Shown: piece by piece, positions 1-9,009 of the stretch | How the letters are laid out: each line of letters opens with the position of its first letter | How positions within the stretch are numbered: the stretch's first letter is position 1 | Assembly: GCA_017882455.1 (NCBI GenBank) | Contig: JADGPL010000006.1 | Span: forward strand, 62,001 to 126,000 | Length of the DNA stretch: 64,000 nucleotides | Direction: 5' to 3' | From: Solirubrobacteraceae bacterium | Lineage (GTDB): Bacteria > Actinomycetota > Thermoleophilia > Solirubrobacterales > Solirubrobacteraceae | The notes under the pieces: generated by a model | What the model was told of the DNA's origin: nothing | What the model saw: only the letters and a program-made list of their open reading frames with translations | Database searches by the model: none | Position numbers and translations under genes: made by a program

Positions 1-235
1 CACGTCCGAGCACACCGATGCCGGCGCCCACGATCACCGTGGCGAGCACGAGCCCGAGGCGCTGATCCACGCCGGCGGCGGCCGCCGCCAGCGCACCCGG
101 AAAGGCGACGTGGCTGAGCGCATCGCCGGCGAACACCTGGCCACGCAGGACCACGAACCACCCGCTGACGCCGCAGGCCAGCGCCACGAAGGTCCCCGCC
201 AGCAGGGCGTTGCGCATGAATTCCTGGGAGAGCAT
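1..235 (-). CDS. metal ABC transporter permease, 5' part only
   Basis: N-terminal 78 codons of an ABC-3 (ZnuB/MntB-type) integral membrane permease; the rest lies beyond the left edge. The reading starts MLSQEFMRNALLAG and continues with the family pattern GWFVVLRGQVFAGDALSH and AFPGALAA, which closely parallels the next gene upstream, so two permease subunits lie in tandem. The start ATG (235-233) overlaps the stop TGA of the upstream permease by one base (TGATG), indicating translational coupling. Together with the upstream ATPase it should form a Zn2+/Mn2+ importer; a substrate-binding protein gene is expected further left. The exact metal cannot be told. Confidence 0.85.
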   Translation of the reverse strand, partial: MLSQEFMRNALLAGTFVALACGVSGWFVVLRGQVFAGDALSHVAFPGALAAAAAGVDQRLGLVLATVIVGAGIGVLGR

Positions 236-1149
236 CAGGCGATCACGCCATCCACAGGCATCGGATCCGCCGGCCGCGCCCGGCGCACGCCGAGCAGCGC
301 CGCCCCGGCGCGCACCAGCACGTAGCCGGCGAAGGAGATCGTCGCGATGAAGAACCCCGCCGGGTAGACCGAGAAGTAGGAGATCCCCAGGCCGAGCCAG
401 GTGACGCCGACGCCGAACAGGAGCGTCAGCGCGAGGCTTGGGATCGGTCGCGCGGTGATCGTCTGGGCGCTCGCCGCCGGCATGAGGAGCAACGCGAAGA
501 CGAGCAGCGGACCCGTGATCTGGCTGGTCGCGGCCACCGCCAGCCCGAGGACCGCGAGGAACACCACCGACAGAGCACGCACGGGCACCCCCCGTGCTCC
601 CGCCACATCCGGGTCCACCGACGCGAACAGCAGTGGGCGGGCCAGCACCACGAGGACGGCGAGGCTCGCCGCGGCGACTGACGCGAGCACCAGCACCTGC
701 CCGTCGGAGATCCCGAGGACGTCGCCGAACAGCAGGCTGTCGAGGTCGCCGAGAACGCCGCCGTAGAGGCTCACGAACAGAAACCCGGCGGCCAACGCGA
801 CCGCCTGGAAGGTGCCGATGCTCGCCGACTCCTCGCTCCAGGTGCGCCGCTCGGAGCCCCCGACGCGGCCGATGATCAGAGCCCCGGCGCCGCAGAACGC
901 GAAGTAGCCCCAGGCCACGGGTAGGCCCGCGAGCGTCGCCGCGCTCGCGCCCGGGAAGGCCATCATCGAGAGCGTGTGCCCGGCGAAGGTCTGGCGGCGC
1001 AGGACCATCACCCAGCCGACCGCCGCGGACATCACGGCCACGATCGCGCCCGCCAGCAGGGCATTGACCATGAAGTGGTATTCGACGAGCTCGCCCACAT
1101 CGCGCAGGACGTTCCAGCCGAGGCGGGGATTGGCCGGGTCAGCCGACAT
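235..1149 (-). CDS. metal ABC transporter permease (ABC-3 family)
   Basis: About 304 residues, the usual length of ZnuB/MntB permeases, with seven or eight hydrophobic helices and the N-terminal signature VMVLRRQTFAGHTLSMMAFPGA typical of the family (split here only for description). I choose the ATG at 1149 (MSADPANPRL), which overlaps the end of the ATPase gene by 11 bases; a longer reading from a GTG at 1206 would overlap by 68 bases and adds only a low-complexity TTT-rich leader. The gene sits between the ATPase and a second permease in one tight operon. Role: membrane channel of a divalent metal (probably Zn or Mn) importer. Having two different permease genes suggests a heterodimer. Confidence 0.85.
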   Translation of the reverse strand: MSADPANPRLGWNVLRDVGELVEYHFMVNALLAGAIVAVMSAAVGWVMVLRRQTFAGHTLSMMAFPGASAATLAGLPVAWGYFAFCGAGALIIGRVGGSERRTWSEESASIGTFQAVALAAGFLFVSLYGGVLGDLDSLLFGDVLGISDGQVLVLASVAAASLAVLVVLARPLLFASVDPDVAGARGVPVRALSVVFLAVLGLAVAATSQITGPLLVFALLLMPAASAQTITARPIPSLALTLLFGVGVTWLGLGISYFSVYPAGFFIATISFAGYVLVRAGAALLGVRRARPADPMPVDGVIA

Positions 1150-2011
1150 GGGCGTGGCTGTGGTCGTGTCGATCGTGGTGATGAGCCGGAGGCTCGGGCT
1201 GGCCAACCACCACCAGGCGCCCGTCCGAGGCCTTGAGCACCTCCACCGGAAGTCCGTAGAGCGCGGTCAGGGTCTCGCTCGTTATCACCTGCTCGACCGG
1301 ACCCTCGACGGCCCGGCCGCGGGCGAGGTAGACGACGCGGTCGAGGTAGGGCAGCAGCGGGTTGACGTCGTGGGCGACGAGCAGGACCGCGACGCCGGTG
1401 CTGCGGCACAGCTCGGCCACGAGCGCCGCAACCGCGGCCTGGTTGGGCAGATCGAGGCTGTCGAGCGGCTCGTCGAGGAGGAACAGCTCGGGCCTGCCGA
1501 CGAGCGCCTGGGCGATCAGCAGCCGCTGCTGCTCGCCGCCCGAGCACTCGCCGATCGAGCGCTCGGCGTATCCGTCTGCGCCGACCATCGCGATCGCTGC
1601 CTCGACGCGCAGCGCGGCCGCGCGCCCACGCGCTGCGCCGCGACCCCAGGGCGCTCTCACGGGCAGCCCCCACCGATCGCCGTCGAGACCCAGCCTGACG
1701 ATGTCGCGCCCGCGCAGGCGCGTGCCGGCGTCGAAGGCCCGCCGCTGTGGCAGGTAGCCGATCGAGCGACTCGCCTCGCCGGGCGCGCGGCCGAGGACGC
1801 TGGCTCTGCCGGCGCTCAGCGCGAGCGTCCCCAGCGCCACCTTCAGGAGCGTCGACTTGCCCGAGCCGTTGGCGCCCAGGAGCGCCACGAACTCTCCGGG
1901 GCCGACGCGCATCGAGACATCGCTCCACACGGTCCTCCCCCCCAGGCGCACGGCTGCGCCATCCAGCTCGAGCGCGGGGCCGCTACGGCGCTCGTGCTCG
2001 GTGGCGGCCAT
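1139..2011 (-). CDS. metal ABC transporter ATP-binding protein
   Basis: 290 residues. Walker A GANGSGKST at about residues 46-54, signature CSGGEQQRL near 160 and Walker B LFLLDEPLDSLD near 180 give a complete ABC ATPase of the ZnuC/MntB type. The C-terminus is histidine-rich (HHHDRHDHSHAHVG), common in zinc transporters and consistent with metal sensing or binding. It is the first gene of the transporter operon, starting 33 bp downstream of the DUF167 gene. The gap holds the only AT-rich stretch nearby and a perfect palindrome (see 2029-2039), so a metal-regulated promoter here is plausible. An insert of about 15 residues (RGAARGRAAALR) lies between the Walker A and signature motifs. Confidence 0.9.
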   Translation of the reverse strand: MAATEHERRSGPALELDGAAVRLGGRTVWSDVSMRVGPGEFVALLGANGSGKSTLLKVALGTLALSAGRASVLGRAPGEASRSIGYLPQRRAFDAGTRLRGRDIVRLGLDGDRWGLPVRAPWGRGAARGRAAALRVEAAIAMVGADGYAERSIGECSGGEQQRLLIAQALVGRPELFLLDEPLDSLDLPNQAAVAALVAELCRSTGVAVLLVAHDVNPLLPYLDRVVYLARGRAVEGPVEQVITSETLTALYGLPVEVLKASDGRLVVVGQPEPPAHHHDRHDHSHAHVG

Positions 2012-2028
2012 CCACCGAAAATATCATA

Positions 2029-2039
2029 AGACTGAGTCT
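2029..2039. promoter_or_regulatory. palindrome before the metal transporter
   Basis: AGACTGAGTCT is an 11-base perfect palindrome (5-1-5) in the 33-bp gap between the DUF167 gene and the ATPase start. It lies inside an AT-richer stretch (2015-2045) of a very GC-rich region. Flanking bases (GAGAACGAG, TTATGATATTTTC) are loosely Fur/Zur-like. The position suits an operator for a metal-responsive repressor; the assignment is inference. Confidence 0.4.
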
Positions 2040-2044
2040 CGTTC

Positions 2045-2323
2045 TCACCCGGAACCAGAGAGACCGAGCGCGCGACGCAGCCCTTCGAGATCGATTCCCT
2101 CGAAGCGGACCACCTTCTCGCGCGCACCCGCCCCGCGCACGATCGACACGCTGCGCACGCCCACCCGCGCACGCTTGGCGAGCAGGCGGCAGAGCGCATC
2201 GTTGGCGCGCCCCTCCACCGGCGGCGCGGTGACGCGCACCACGAGGACGCCATCGCGCTCCTGCACGATCTCGTTGGCTCGCGCACGCGGTTGCAGACGC
2301 ACCGCTATCTCACATCCGGCCAT
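2045..2323 (-). CDS. DUF167 (YggU) family protein
   Basis: 92 residues, matching the family length of about 90-100. The conserved family patterns are visible: RLQPRARANEI near the start, VVRVTAPPVEGRAN in the middle (the most diagnostic stretch) and IVRGAGAREKVV. The YggU/DUF167 fold is small alpha/beta and its role is not established. It precedes the metal transporter ATPase by 33 bp on the same strand but is probably an independent gene. It diverges from gadB, with 121 bp between the two starts. Confidence 0.85.
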   Translation of the reverse strand: MAGCEIAVRLQPRARANEIVQERDGVLVVRVTAPPVEGRANDALCRLLAKRARVGVRSVSIVRGAGAREKVVRFEGIDLEGLRRALGLSGSG

Positions 2324-2444
2324 GGGCTCGTGGCGAGGCTAGCCGAGGACCGGCCGGCCTGCCCGTGCCCCCAGACGCCATCATCCACCGCGCACGCCGG
2401 GGCGCCATCGTCTCCCTTCGACCCATAACCCAAGGAGAGCATCC

Positions 2445-3812
2445 ATGCACAAGCTGAAGGTCGACTCGGAGGAGCAGCTCTCACCGACCTACGCCGGCCG
2501 GTCCTTCTCCCACGACATTCCCAAGTACCGCCTGCCCGCCGAGGGGATCCCCGCCGACGCGGCCTACCAGCTCGTGCACGACGAGCTGGATCTAGACGGC
2601 AATCCCTCGCTCAACCTGGCCTCGTTCGTGACCAGCTGGATGGAGCCCCAGGCGCGGCTGCTCGCGGCGGAGACGCTGGCCAAGAACATGATCGACCAGG
2701 ACGAGTACCCGCAGACCGAGGTCGTCCACCAGCGCGTGGTCTCGATGATCGGGCGCCTGTTCCACGCGCCCGCCCACCAGCAGCCGACCGGCACGGCCAC
2801 GATCGGCTCATCCGAGGCGATCATGCTGGCGATGCTCGCCCACAAGCGCACCTGGCAGCGCCGGCGCGAGCAGGCCGGGCTGCCCACCGACCGCCCCAAC
2901 ATGGTGATGGGCGCAGACGTGCACACCTGCTGGGAGAAGTTCGCTCGCTATTTCGAGGTCGAGGCTCGGGTGGTGCCGATGGAGGAGGGCCGCTATACGA
3001 TCGCTGCCGAGCAGGTGGAGCCCCTGCTGGACGAGCGCACGATCGCGGTGGCGGGCCTGCTCGGAACGACCTTCACCGGGCAGATGGACGACCTGGGATC
3101 GATCGACGCGCTGCTCACCCGCATCGCCTCCGATCCCGGCTGGCGCATCCCCCTGCACATAGACGCGGCCTCGGGCGGCTTCATCGTCCCATTCGCGCGG
3201 CCCGAGCAGGAGTGGGACTTTCGCCTGCCCTCGGTGCGCTCGATCAACGTGTCCAACCACAAGTTCGGCCTCGTCTACCCCGGCATGGGCACGGTCATCT
3301 TCCGCGACGCCTCCGACCTGCCCGAGGAGCTCGTCTTCCGCATCAACTACCTCGGCGGCGACATGCCCAACTACTCGCTCAACTTCTCACGGCCGTCCTC
3401 CTCGGTGATCCTGCAGTACTTCGCCTTCCTGCGCCTCGGCCGCGCCGGCTACGAGCAGATCGTGAACACGGTGCTCGAGAACGCCCGGGCGCTCGCGGGC
3501 AAGCTCGGCGCGATCGACGGGCTCGAGCTGCTCACCGACGGCTCGGCCCTCCCGATCGTGGCGCTGCGGGCGAGCGATCCCGAGGCGAGCGACCTGACCC
3601 ACCTCTCCCACCTGCTGCGCGAGCGCGGATGGATCGTGCCGGCATACACCCTGCCGCCCAACGCCGAGCACATCACGGTGCTGCGGATGGTGATCAAGGA
3701 GAACTTCTCACGCGACATGGTGGACATGCTCGCCCACGACATCGGCGCGGCGATGAAGACCCTGGCGCACGGTGCGCCGCAGCTGCATGCGCGCCGACGC
3801 CCTCACTGCTGA
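2445..3812 (+). CDS. gadB: glutamate decarboxylase
   Basis: 455 residues, close to E. coli GadB (466). It is a PLP group II decarboxylase converting glutamate to GABA and CO2 with proton consumption. The cofactor lysine is K273 in SNHKFG (E. coli K276), with the D240-AASGG motif before it and GSSEAIML near 121. The N-terminus keeps the family pattern through NPSLNLASFVTSWMEP. An AGGAGA ribosome site lies 8 bases before the ATG. No gadC-type antiporter lies nearby, so the enzyme may serve GABA metabolism or act with an antiporter encoded elsewhere. It is convergent with the next gene, 7 bp apart. The C-terminal tail (LHARRRPHC) is not the E. coli pH-gating tail. Confidence 0.93.
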   Translation: MHKLKVDSEEQLSPTYAGRSFSHDIPKYRLPAEGIPADAAYQLVHDELDLDGNPSLNLASFVTSWMEPQARLLAAETLAKNMIDQDEYPQTEVVHQRVVSMIGRLFHAPAHQQPTGTATIGSSEAIMLAMLAHKRTWQRRREQAGLPTDRPNMVMGADVHTCWEKFARYFEVEARVVPMEEGRYTIAAEQVEPLLDERTIAVAGLLGTTFTGQMDDLGSIDALLTRIASDPGWRIPLHIDAASGGFIVPFARPEQEWDFRLPSVRSINVSNHKFGLVYPGMGTVIFRDASDLPEELVFRINYLGGDMPNYSLNFSRPSSSVILQYFAFLRLGRAGYEQIVNTVLENARALAGKLGAIDGLELLTDGSALPIVALRASDPEASDLTHLSHLLRERGWIVPAYTLPPNAEHITVLRMVIKENFSRDMVDMLAHDIGAAMKTLAHGAPQLHARRRPHC

Positions 3813-3819
3813 AGGAGGG

Positions 3820-4281
3820 CTATTCGCGGCTGCGTTTGCGTTTGCGGTCCACGAACAGCACGAGCCCGACGACGACCACGACGACGACGAGGATTCCGCC
3901 GGCGATGTAGCGGAGTTTGTGTTTGACCGGCGTTTTCTTCACTTCTTTGACTGCTTCGGCGGGCTTCAGGATCGTGATCGCCACGCCCTTGGCCTGCAGC
4001 GCGCTTGCGATCTTCTTCTCTTCGTGGGGCTTGTATTTGGCCAGGACGTTGGAGCCATCCTTGAGCGTCAGGCGCAGCGAGCGGACCCGCTTGTTGATCG
4101 TCACCGCCTTGATCTTGCCGGCGGCGAGCTGCTGCTGGTACTGCGCAAAGCTCTCGGGCTGGTACTTGACCGTGCCTTCGGCGCCCATGGCCAGGGCTGC
4201 AGGCAGCAGCGAGACGCAGGCCGTGACGAGGAGGAGTACGGCGGTCCTGCAGGTGAGAGACGCTCTTGTCGTTCTTGTCAT
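3820..4281 (-). CDS. free-standing FtsH-ectodomain-like membrane protein
   Basis: 153 residues from the ATG at 4281; an upstream TTG at 4329 would add 16 residues. Order of parts: signal anchor (AVLLLVTACVSLLPAALA, about 13-30), a soluble domain of about 70 residues (35-105), then a second helix of valines and leucines (IAGGILVVVVVVVGLVLF) and a basic tail RKRKRSRE. The soluble part reads like the FtsH extracellular domain (PF06480): FAQYQQQLAAGKIKAVTI, then LTLKDGS, then ALQAKGVAITIL. The AAA and protease domains are absent. The topology copies the N-terminal module of FtsH, so it may join or regulate FtsH hexamers or be an independent small protein. Function is inference; the resemblance is by eye. 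Confidence 0.7.
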   Translation of the reverse strand: MTRTTRASLTCRTAVLLLVTACVSLLPAALAMGAEGTVKYQPESFAQYQQQLAAGKIKAVTINKRVRSLRLTLKDGSNVLAKYKPHEEKKIASALQAKGVAITILKPAEAVKEVKKTPVKHKLRYIAGGILVVVVVVVGLVLFVDRKRKRSRE

Positions 4282-4352
4282 CGGCGGTACCCTACCGTCG
4301 CGGGCGATCGGAGGCGCCGTCGTCGCCAACCCCCTGACCTGGCGAGGTCTGG

Positions 4353-6200
4353 CTATTTACGCGCGGCCCTCACGGCCTTCAGGCGATCGACCTTCGGCAG
4401 CACGACCTTGCGCATGCGCACGTTCTCGGGGGTGACCTCGACGGCCTCGTCCTCGCGTACGAACTCGAGCGCCTCATCGAGCGTGAGCCTGCGATGGGCG
4501 TCCAGGCGCACGAGCACGTCGGAGGTCGAGGAGCGCATGTTTGTCAGGTGCTTCTCCTTGACCGGATTCACGTCGAGATCCTCCGAGCGCGCGTTCTCGC
4601 CGATGATCATCCCTTCGTAGACCTCCTCGCCGGGACCCACGAACAGGGAGCCGCGTTCCTGGAGCGTGAACAGCGAGAAGGTCACCGTCTCGCCACGGCG
4701 GTCGGCGACGAGCACGCCGCTCGTGCGCGTCAGGATCTCGCCGGCCCACGGCTCCCAGCGGTCGAAGACGTGGTGCATGATCCCGGTGCCGCGCGTCTCG
4801 GTGAGGAACTCCGTGCGAAAGCCGATCAGCCCACGGGCCGGGACCAGATAGTCCATGCGCACCCAGCCGGTGCCGTGGTTGATCATGTGCTCCATCCGCC
4901 CTTTGCGGGCGGCGAGCAGCTGGGTCACGGTGCCGACGTGCTCCTCGGGCACGTCGACCGACAGGCGCTCCACCGGCTCGTGACGCTTGCCGTCGATCTC
5001 GCGCTCGACCACGTGCGGCTGGCCCACCGTGAGCTCGAAGCCCTCGCGGCGCATCATCTCCACCAGCACCGCCAGCTGCAGCTCGCCGCGGCCCTGGACC
5101 TCGTAGGTGTCCGGCCGCGCGGTGTCCTTGACGCGCAGCGAGACGTTTCCGACGAGCTCCTGGTCGAGGCGCGCCTTGATCTGGCGGGCGGTGATCTTGT
5201 CGCCGTCTTTGCCGGCCAGCGGCGAGGTGTTGACGCCGATCGTGATCGACATGGCCGGCTCGTCGACCGTGATCACGGGCAGCGGGCGCGGATCTGCGGG
5301 GTCGGCCAGCGTCTCGCCGATCGTCACCTCGGCGATCCCCGCGACCGCGATGATCTCCCCGGGCCCCGCCTCTGGCGCGTCGACGCGGTCGAGCGCGTCG
5401 GTGACGTAGAGCTCGGCCACCTGCGCGCGCTGGACCTGACCGTCGGCGCGACACCACGCGACCTGCTGACCCTTGCGGATGCTGCCGTTCCAGACCCTGC
5501 AGATCGCGAGGCGCCCGACATAGGGCGAGGCGTCGAGGTTGGTGACCAGAGCCTGCAGCGGCAGCTCCGGGTCGTACATCGGCGCGGGAATCCGCTCGAG
5601 CAGCAGGTCGAGCAGCGGAGCGAGATTGCCCTCGCTGGGGATCCCACCCTCCAGCTCGGCGTCGTAGTGCAGCGAGGCCACCCCGGCCTTGGCGTTGCAG
5701 TACACGATCGGGAACTCGATCTGGTGCTCGTCCGCGTCGAGATCAAGGAACAGCTCATAGACCTCGTCGACGATCTCGGCCACGCGGGCGTCGGGCCTGT
5801 CGACCTTGTTGACCACGAGGATGACCGGCAGCTTCGCCTCGAGCGCCTTGCGCAGCACGAAGCGCGTCTGGGGCAGCGGACCCTCGGATGCGTCAACGAG
5901 CAGCAGCACGCCGTCGACCATCGTCAGGCCGCGCTCGACCTCGCCCCCGAAGTCGGCGTGGCCGGGGGTGTCGATGATGTTGAGCTTGACGTCGCGGTAT
6001 CGCAGCGAGGTGTTCTTGGCGAGGATCGTGATCCCCTTCTCGCGCTCCAGGTCCATCGAGTCCATCACGCGCGTGGCCACGTCCTGGCCGACGCGGAAGG
6101 CGCCTGATTGCCACAGCATGGCGTCGACCAGGGTGGTCTTGCCGTGGTCGACGTGCGCCACGATGGCGACGTTGCGGATGTCATCTCTGGGTATGAGCAC
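4353..6200 (-). CDS. typA: ribosome-associated GTPase TypA/BipA
   Basis: 615 residues, the family length, starting at the GTG at 6200 ([11 protein letters not shown]); longer readings upstream run into the neighbouring gene. G1 AHVDHGKTT at 13-21, G2/G3 with GITI and [12 protein letters not shown]4 NKVDR, then elongation-factor domains II, III and V and the TypA-specific C-terminus ([21 protein letters not shown]). It is a translational GTPase binding the ribosome in assembly and stress. It lies 11 bp after the aminotransferase on the same strand, so probably co-transcribed. Confidence 0.95.
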   Translation of the reverse strand: MLIPRDDIRNVAIVAHVDHGKTTLVDAMLWQSGAFRVGQDVATRVMDSMDLEREKGITILAKNTSLRYRDVKLNIIDTPGHADFGGEVERGLTMVDGVLLLVDASEGPLPQTRFVLRKALEAKLPVILVVNKVDRPDARVAEIVDEVYELFLDLDADEHQIEFPIVYCNAKAGVASLHYDAELEGGIPSEGNLAPLLDLLLERIPAPMYDPELPLQALVTNLDASPYVGRLAICRVWNGSIRKGQQVAWCRADGQVQRAQVAELYVTDALDRVDAPEAGPGEIIAVAGIAEVTIGETLADPADPRPLPVITVDEPAMSITIGVNTSPLAGKDGDKITARQIKARLDQELVGNVSLRVKDTARPDTYEVQGRGELQLAVLVEMMRREGFELTVGQPHVVEREIDGKRHEPVERLSVDVPEEHVGTVTQLLAARKGRMEHMINHGTGWVRMDYLVPARGLIGFRTEFLTETRGTGIMHHVFDRWEPWAGEILTRTSGVLVADRRGETVTFSLFTLQERGSLFVGPGEEVYEGMIIGENARSEDLDVNPVKEKHLTNMRSSTSDVLVRLDAHRRLTLDEALEFVREDEAVEVTPENVRMRKVVLPKVDRLKAVRAARK

Positions 6201-6211
6201 GCGCGGACAGG

Positions 6212-7609
6212 CTAGCGGCGCGCGGCCGCGGCCCTGAGGCCGGTGCGCAAACCAAAGCGCGCCATCGCCCTCGGATAGCGCTCGGCGGCGGCGATCGTCT
6301 CCTCCAGCGCAGAGGCGAAGCGACGCACCTCCTGCTCCTCGATCATGAGGGCTGGCAGCGCCTTGATCACGTTCATGTGGTGCCCGGCGACCTGGCAGAG
6401 GATTCGGTGCTCGTGGAACAGGGGCACGGTGATCAGCTGGGAGAAGAGCCCCGGTTGGCGGCGCTCGACCGTCTCCCACAGCCGGCGCGCGCCGGCTCCG
6501 GCGGGAGGCCCGAATTCGATCGCCCACATCAGCCCGAGCCCGCGCACGTCCCGCACGACCTCGTAGCGCTCGCACAGCGGCTCGGTCAGCTCCAGCAGCA
6601 GCGCGCCCATGCGGGCAGCCCGCTCGACGAGCCCCTCTCGGTCGAGCACCCGCAACGTCGCCAGCGCGGCCGCCGCGGCGAGGTCGTTGCCGCCGAAGGT
6701 CGAGCCGTGGCGCACGGCGCGCTCCATTCCGTCGAAGACAGCCTCGAAGGATGCGCGTGAGGCCAGGACGGCGCCGATCGGAACGAGGCCGCCCGACAGC
6801 GCCTTGGCGACGCAGATCAGGTCGGGCTCGAGCTCCCAGTGCTCGAGCGCGAGAAAGCGCCCGGTGCGCCCGATCCCGGTCTGGACCTCGTCGCAGACGA
6901 ACAGCGTGCCCGCCTGGCGGCACAGCCGCTGAGCGCCCGGCAGGTACTCGACCGGCGGCAGGTTGACGCCCTTGCCCTGGATCGGCTCGACGACGAAGGC
7001 GGCCACGTCGCCGCGGGACAGCTCGCGCTCCAGTGCGTCGAGGTCCCCGAAGGCGACCGGCTCGCATCCGGGCAGCAGCGGACCGAATCCGTCACGGAAC
7101 TCGGCGCTGCCGTTGATGGACAGCGAGCCGAGCGTGAGCCCGTGGAAGGCGTGCTCGGCGTAGAGAATCCGCGGGCGTCCGGTGGCGGCGCGCGCGATCT
7201 TGATGGCGGCCTCGACAGCCTCGGTGCCGGTGTTGGCCGGGATCATCGCCGCGACGCTCCCGGGCGCCCGCGCCAGCAGCTGCTCGGCGAGCACTCCGCT
7301 GAGCAGCGTGACCCCCAGCTGGGGCATGTTGCCCGTGCGCGCCGCCATCACCTCCTCGACCGCCGCGATCGCCTCGGGGTGGTTGCGTCCGATCGCGAAC
7401 ACGCCGTATCCGCCGAAGAGGTCGAGGTAGCGCTCGCCGTCGGCGTCGATCAGGTGGGCGCCCTCCCCGCCCTTCCACACCTTGTCGAAGCCGAGCGTGC
7501 GCAGGATCCTGCCCATCTGCGGATTCAGGTGGCGATCGTTGAGCTCCATCTCCTCGCCGAGCCTGTGCTCGAGTATCTCGGCGACCGACGGCAGGGACTC
7601 TGCAGGCAT
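6212..7609 (-). CDS. class III PLP aminotransferase (ornithine/acetylornithine type)
   Basis: 465 residues from the ATG at 7609; upstream in-frame sequence is unlike coding. Fold-type I class III pattern: [15 protein letters not shown] (phosphate-binding loop), [10 protein letters not shown], the EPIQGKG motif, the [12 protein letters not shown] aspartate motif, and the cofactor lysine in [11 protein letters not shown]. The substrate cannot be fixed from sequence; candidates are ornithine, acetylornithine, putrescine or another omega-amine. It is upstream of typA with 11 bp between them. The first 50 residues ([21 protein letters not shown]) form an N-terminal cap longer than in ArgD. Divergent from the GGDEF gene across 191 bp. 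Confidence 0.85.
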   Translation of the reverse strand: MPAESLPSVAEILEHRLGEEMELNDRHLNPQMGRILRTLGFDKVWKGGEGAHLIDADGERYLDLFGGYGVFAIGRNHPEAIAAVEEVMAARTGNMPQLGVTLLSGVLAEQLLARAPGSVAAMIPANTGTEAVEAAIKIARAATGRPRILYAEHAFHGLTLGSLSINGSAEFRDGFGPLLPGCEPVAFGDLDALERELSRGDVAAFVVEPIQGKGVNLPPVEYLPGAQRLCRQAGTLFVCDEVQTGIGRTGRFLALEHWELEPDLICVAKALSGGLVPIGAVLASRASFEAVFDGMERAVRHGSTFGGNDLAAAAALATLRVLDREGLVERAARMGALLLELTEPLCERYEVVRDVRGLGLMWAIEFGPPAGAGARRLWETVERRQPGLFSQLITVPLFHEHRILCQVAGHHMNVIKALPALMIEEQEVRRFASALEETIAAAERYPRAMARFGLRTGLRAAAARR

Positions 7610-7715
7610 GCCCGTGAGCCTAGCTCGCAGGCCTGGAAGGAGTCCGGCTATCGCCAGCCGGTGCCATCTGTGCGAACTGCACAGTCTATGAGATGCAGCC
7701 TTGTGTCTGCAGCGC

Positions 7716-7733
7716 CTCAGACGCCTGTCTGAG
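7716..7733. promoter_or_regulatory. inverted repeat in a divergent promoter region
   Basis: CTCAGAC-GCCT-GTCTGAG is a perfect 7-4-7 inverted repeat between the divergent aminotransferase and GGDEF genes. A further GTCTGA lies at about 7744. It could be an operator or a short hairpin. No known c-di-GMP riboswitch core was recognised here. Confidence 0.35.
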
Positions 7734-7800
7734 TAACGCATCCGTCTGAAGCAGGCCTACAGGCCTCAAGCACGGCCCCCGGCCGGCCGAAGCCGTGCCT

Positions 7801-8910
7801 ATGAAGGGGGAATCCTGGCTCTGCCCAACCGAGCTGGACCGCAGCCGCGTGGTGGACGCGAACGCCCGCGTGCGCATGATCCGCATGGTCGGCTCGGGCG
7901 CCGTGGGCGTGGCGCTGCTGATCTCAGCGCCATGGCTCGGCTGGTGGACGTTGATCCTGTTCGCGCTCGCCGTCCTGAACTTCCTCAACGTCGATTACCG
8001 CATGGACAAGAGCGCCCACCCGGAGCGAGTGAGCGTTTGCGCGATCCTCATCACCCTCGTCCTGATCGCAGCCGGAGCCGTCTTGAGCGGCGGCCCGCGG
8101 AGCCCCGCGCTGCCGTGGCTCGTGCTGCCGGCGGCGATGGTCGCGGCCCGCTTTCGCCCCCAGGTGGTGATCGCGGGCCTCGTGCTGACGATCGTCGTGA
8201 TCCTGGTGGCGACGCTCGGGGTCGACCCCACGGCCACGATCGCGCATCCCGTGCCCGTGTTCGCGACCCTCGCCCTGCTGGCGGGGGTGGTCTCGATCGT
8301 GTGGGCGCTGCAGGCAGCGGAGCTGCACCACCGCAGCGAGGCGATCCTCGACCCGCTGACAGGCCTGCTCAACCGCCATGCGCTGGCCCCGCGCTTCATC
8401 GAGATCTCCCTCCAGGCGCGCCTGACCCACCAGCCGGTGTGCATGCTGCTCTGCGACGTGGACAACTTCAAGACGATCAACGACCGCCACGGCCATGACT
8501 GCGGTGATGCTGTCCTGCGGGACGTGGCCTACGCGCTGCGCAAGCACCTGCGCTCGTTCGAGCTCGTGTACAGGCTGGGCGGCGAGGAGTTCCTGGTGGT
8601 GCTGCCCGGCATCGACGCCGCGGCCGGGAGCGAGGTCGCCGAGCGACTGCGCGCGGCCGTCGAGCGGGTGCAGCCGATGGGCTGTGCCGTGACGATCTCG
8701 CTCGGCCTGAGCGCCGGCTGCGGCGAGCAGGTCGACTACGACGTGATGTTCAAGGCGGCCGATCGCGCCCTCTACGAAGCCAAGGCCGCCGGGCGCAACC
8801 GCGTCTTCAGCGCGCCCGAGCCGGCTGGCGGTGTCGGCGATGATCTTCAGGGGCAGGCGGGCGAGCTCCTCCCCCCGACGCTGGCCGCGCCGACAGTGCT
8901 CGCCGGTTGA
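7801..8910 (+). CDS. membrane diguanylate cyclase (GGDEF)
   Basis: About 369 residues; the start may be the ATG at 7801 or the GTG two codons earlier. The N-terminal half has five or six hydrophobic helices (about 30-175) forming a membrane sensor, then a complete GGDEF domain: DPLTGLLNRHAL, CDVDNFKTINDRHGHDCGD and the active-site GGEEF. All catalytic features of a c-di-GMP synthase are present. No RxxD product-inhibition site stands out four or five residues before GGEEF. A poorly conserved 30-residue tail follows. Its 3' end is 99 bp before the sigma factor gene on the same strand. Confidence 0.88.
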   Translation: MKGESWLCPTELDRSRVVDANARVRMIRMVGSGAVGVALLISAPWLGWWTLILFALAVLNFLNVDYRMDKSAHPERVSVCAILITLVLIAAGAVLSGGPRSPALPWLVLPAAMVAARFRPQVVIAGLVLTIVVILVATLGVDPTATIAHPVPVFATLALLAGVVSIVWALQAAELHHRSEAILDPLTGLLNRHALAPRFIEISLQARLTHQPVCMLLCDVDNFKTINDRHGHDCGDAVLRDVAYALRKHLRSFELVYRLGGEEFLVVLPGIDAAAGSEVAERLRAAVERVQPMGCAVTISLGLSAGCGEQVDYDVMFKAADRALYEAKAAGRNRVFSAPEPAGGVGDDLQGQAGELLPPTLAAPTVLAG

Positions 8911-8920
8911 GGCTTGGAGG

Positions 8921-8990
8921 CCGTCCGCTTGGGGTGGACGGAGGGGAACCGCTGACACCGAGGCGGTAGAATCCCACCGGGGCCACCCAA
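8921..8990 (+). ncRNA. structured leader before the SigB/SigF-type gene (candidate)
   Basis: The 99-bp gap before the sigma gene can fold in two ways. CCGTCC (8921-8926) pairs with GGACGG (8936-8941). Alternatively TTGGGGTGG (8929-8937) pairs with CCACCCAA (8983-8990), enclosing an ACCGC/GCGGT hairpin (8948-8952 with 8963-8967). The two folds share 8936-8937 and exclude each other, as in an attenuator; the first hairpin could instead be the terminator of the GGDEF gene. A strong GGAGGGAG ribosome site follows at 8996-9003. No known riboswitch class matches by eye. Confidence 0.35.
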
Positions 8991-9009
8991 CCAGAGGGAG
9001 GGAGTCGAG

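Noticed and set aside
4494-6107. A 537-codon plus-strand frame over typA
   Set aside because: Shadow of the GTPase frame; no start context and no recognisable domain.
7610-7800. Possible c-di-GMP riboswitch before the GGDEF gene
   Set aside because: No recognisable GEMM core; only a short inverted repeat is visible.
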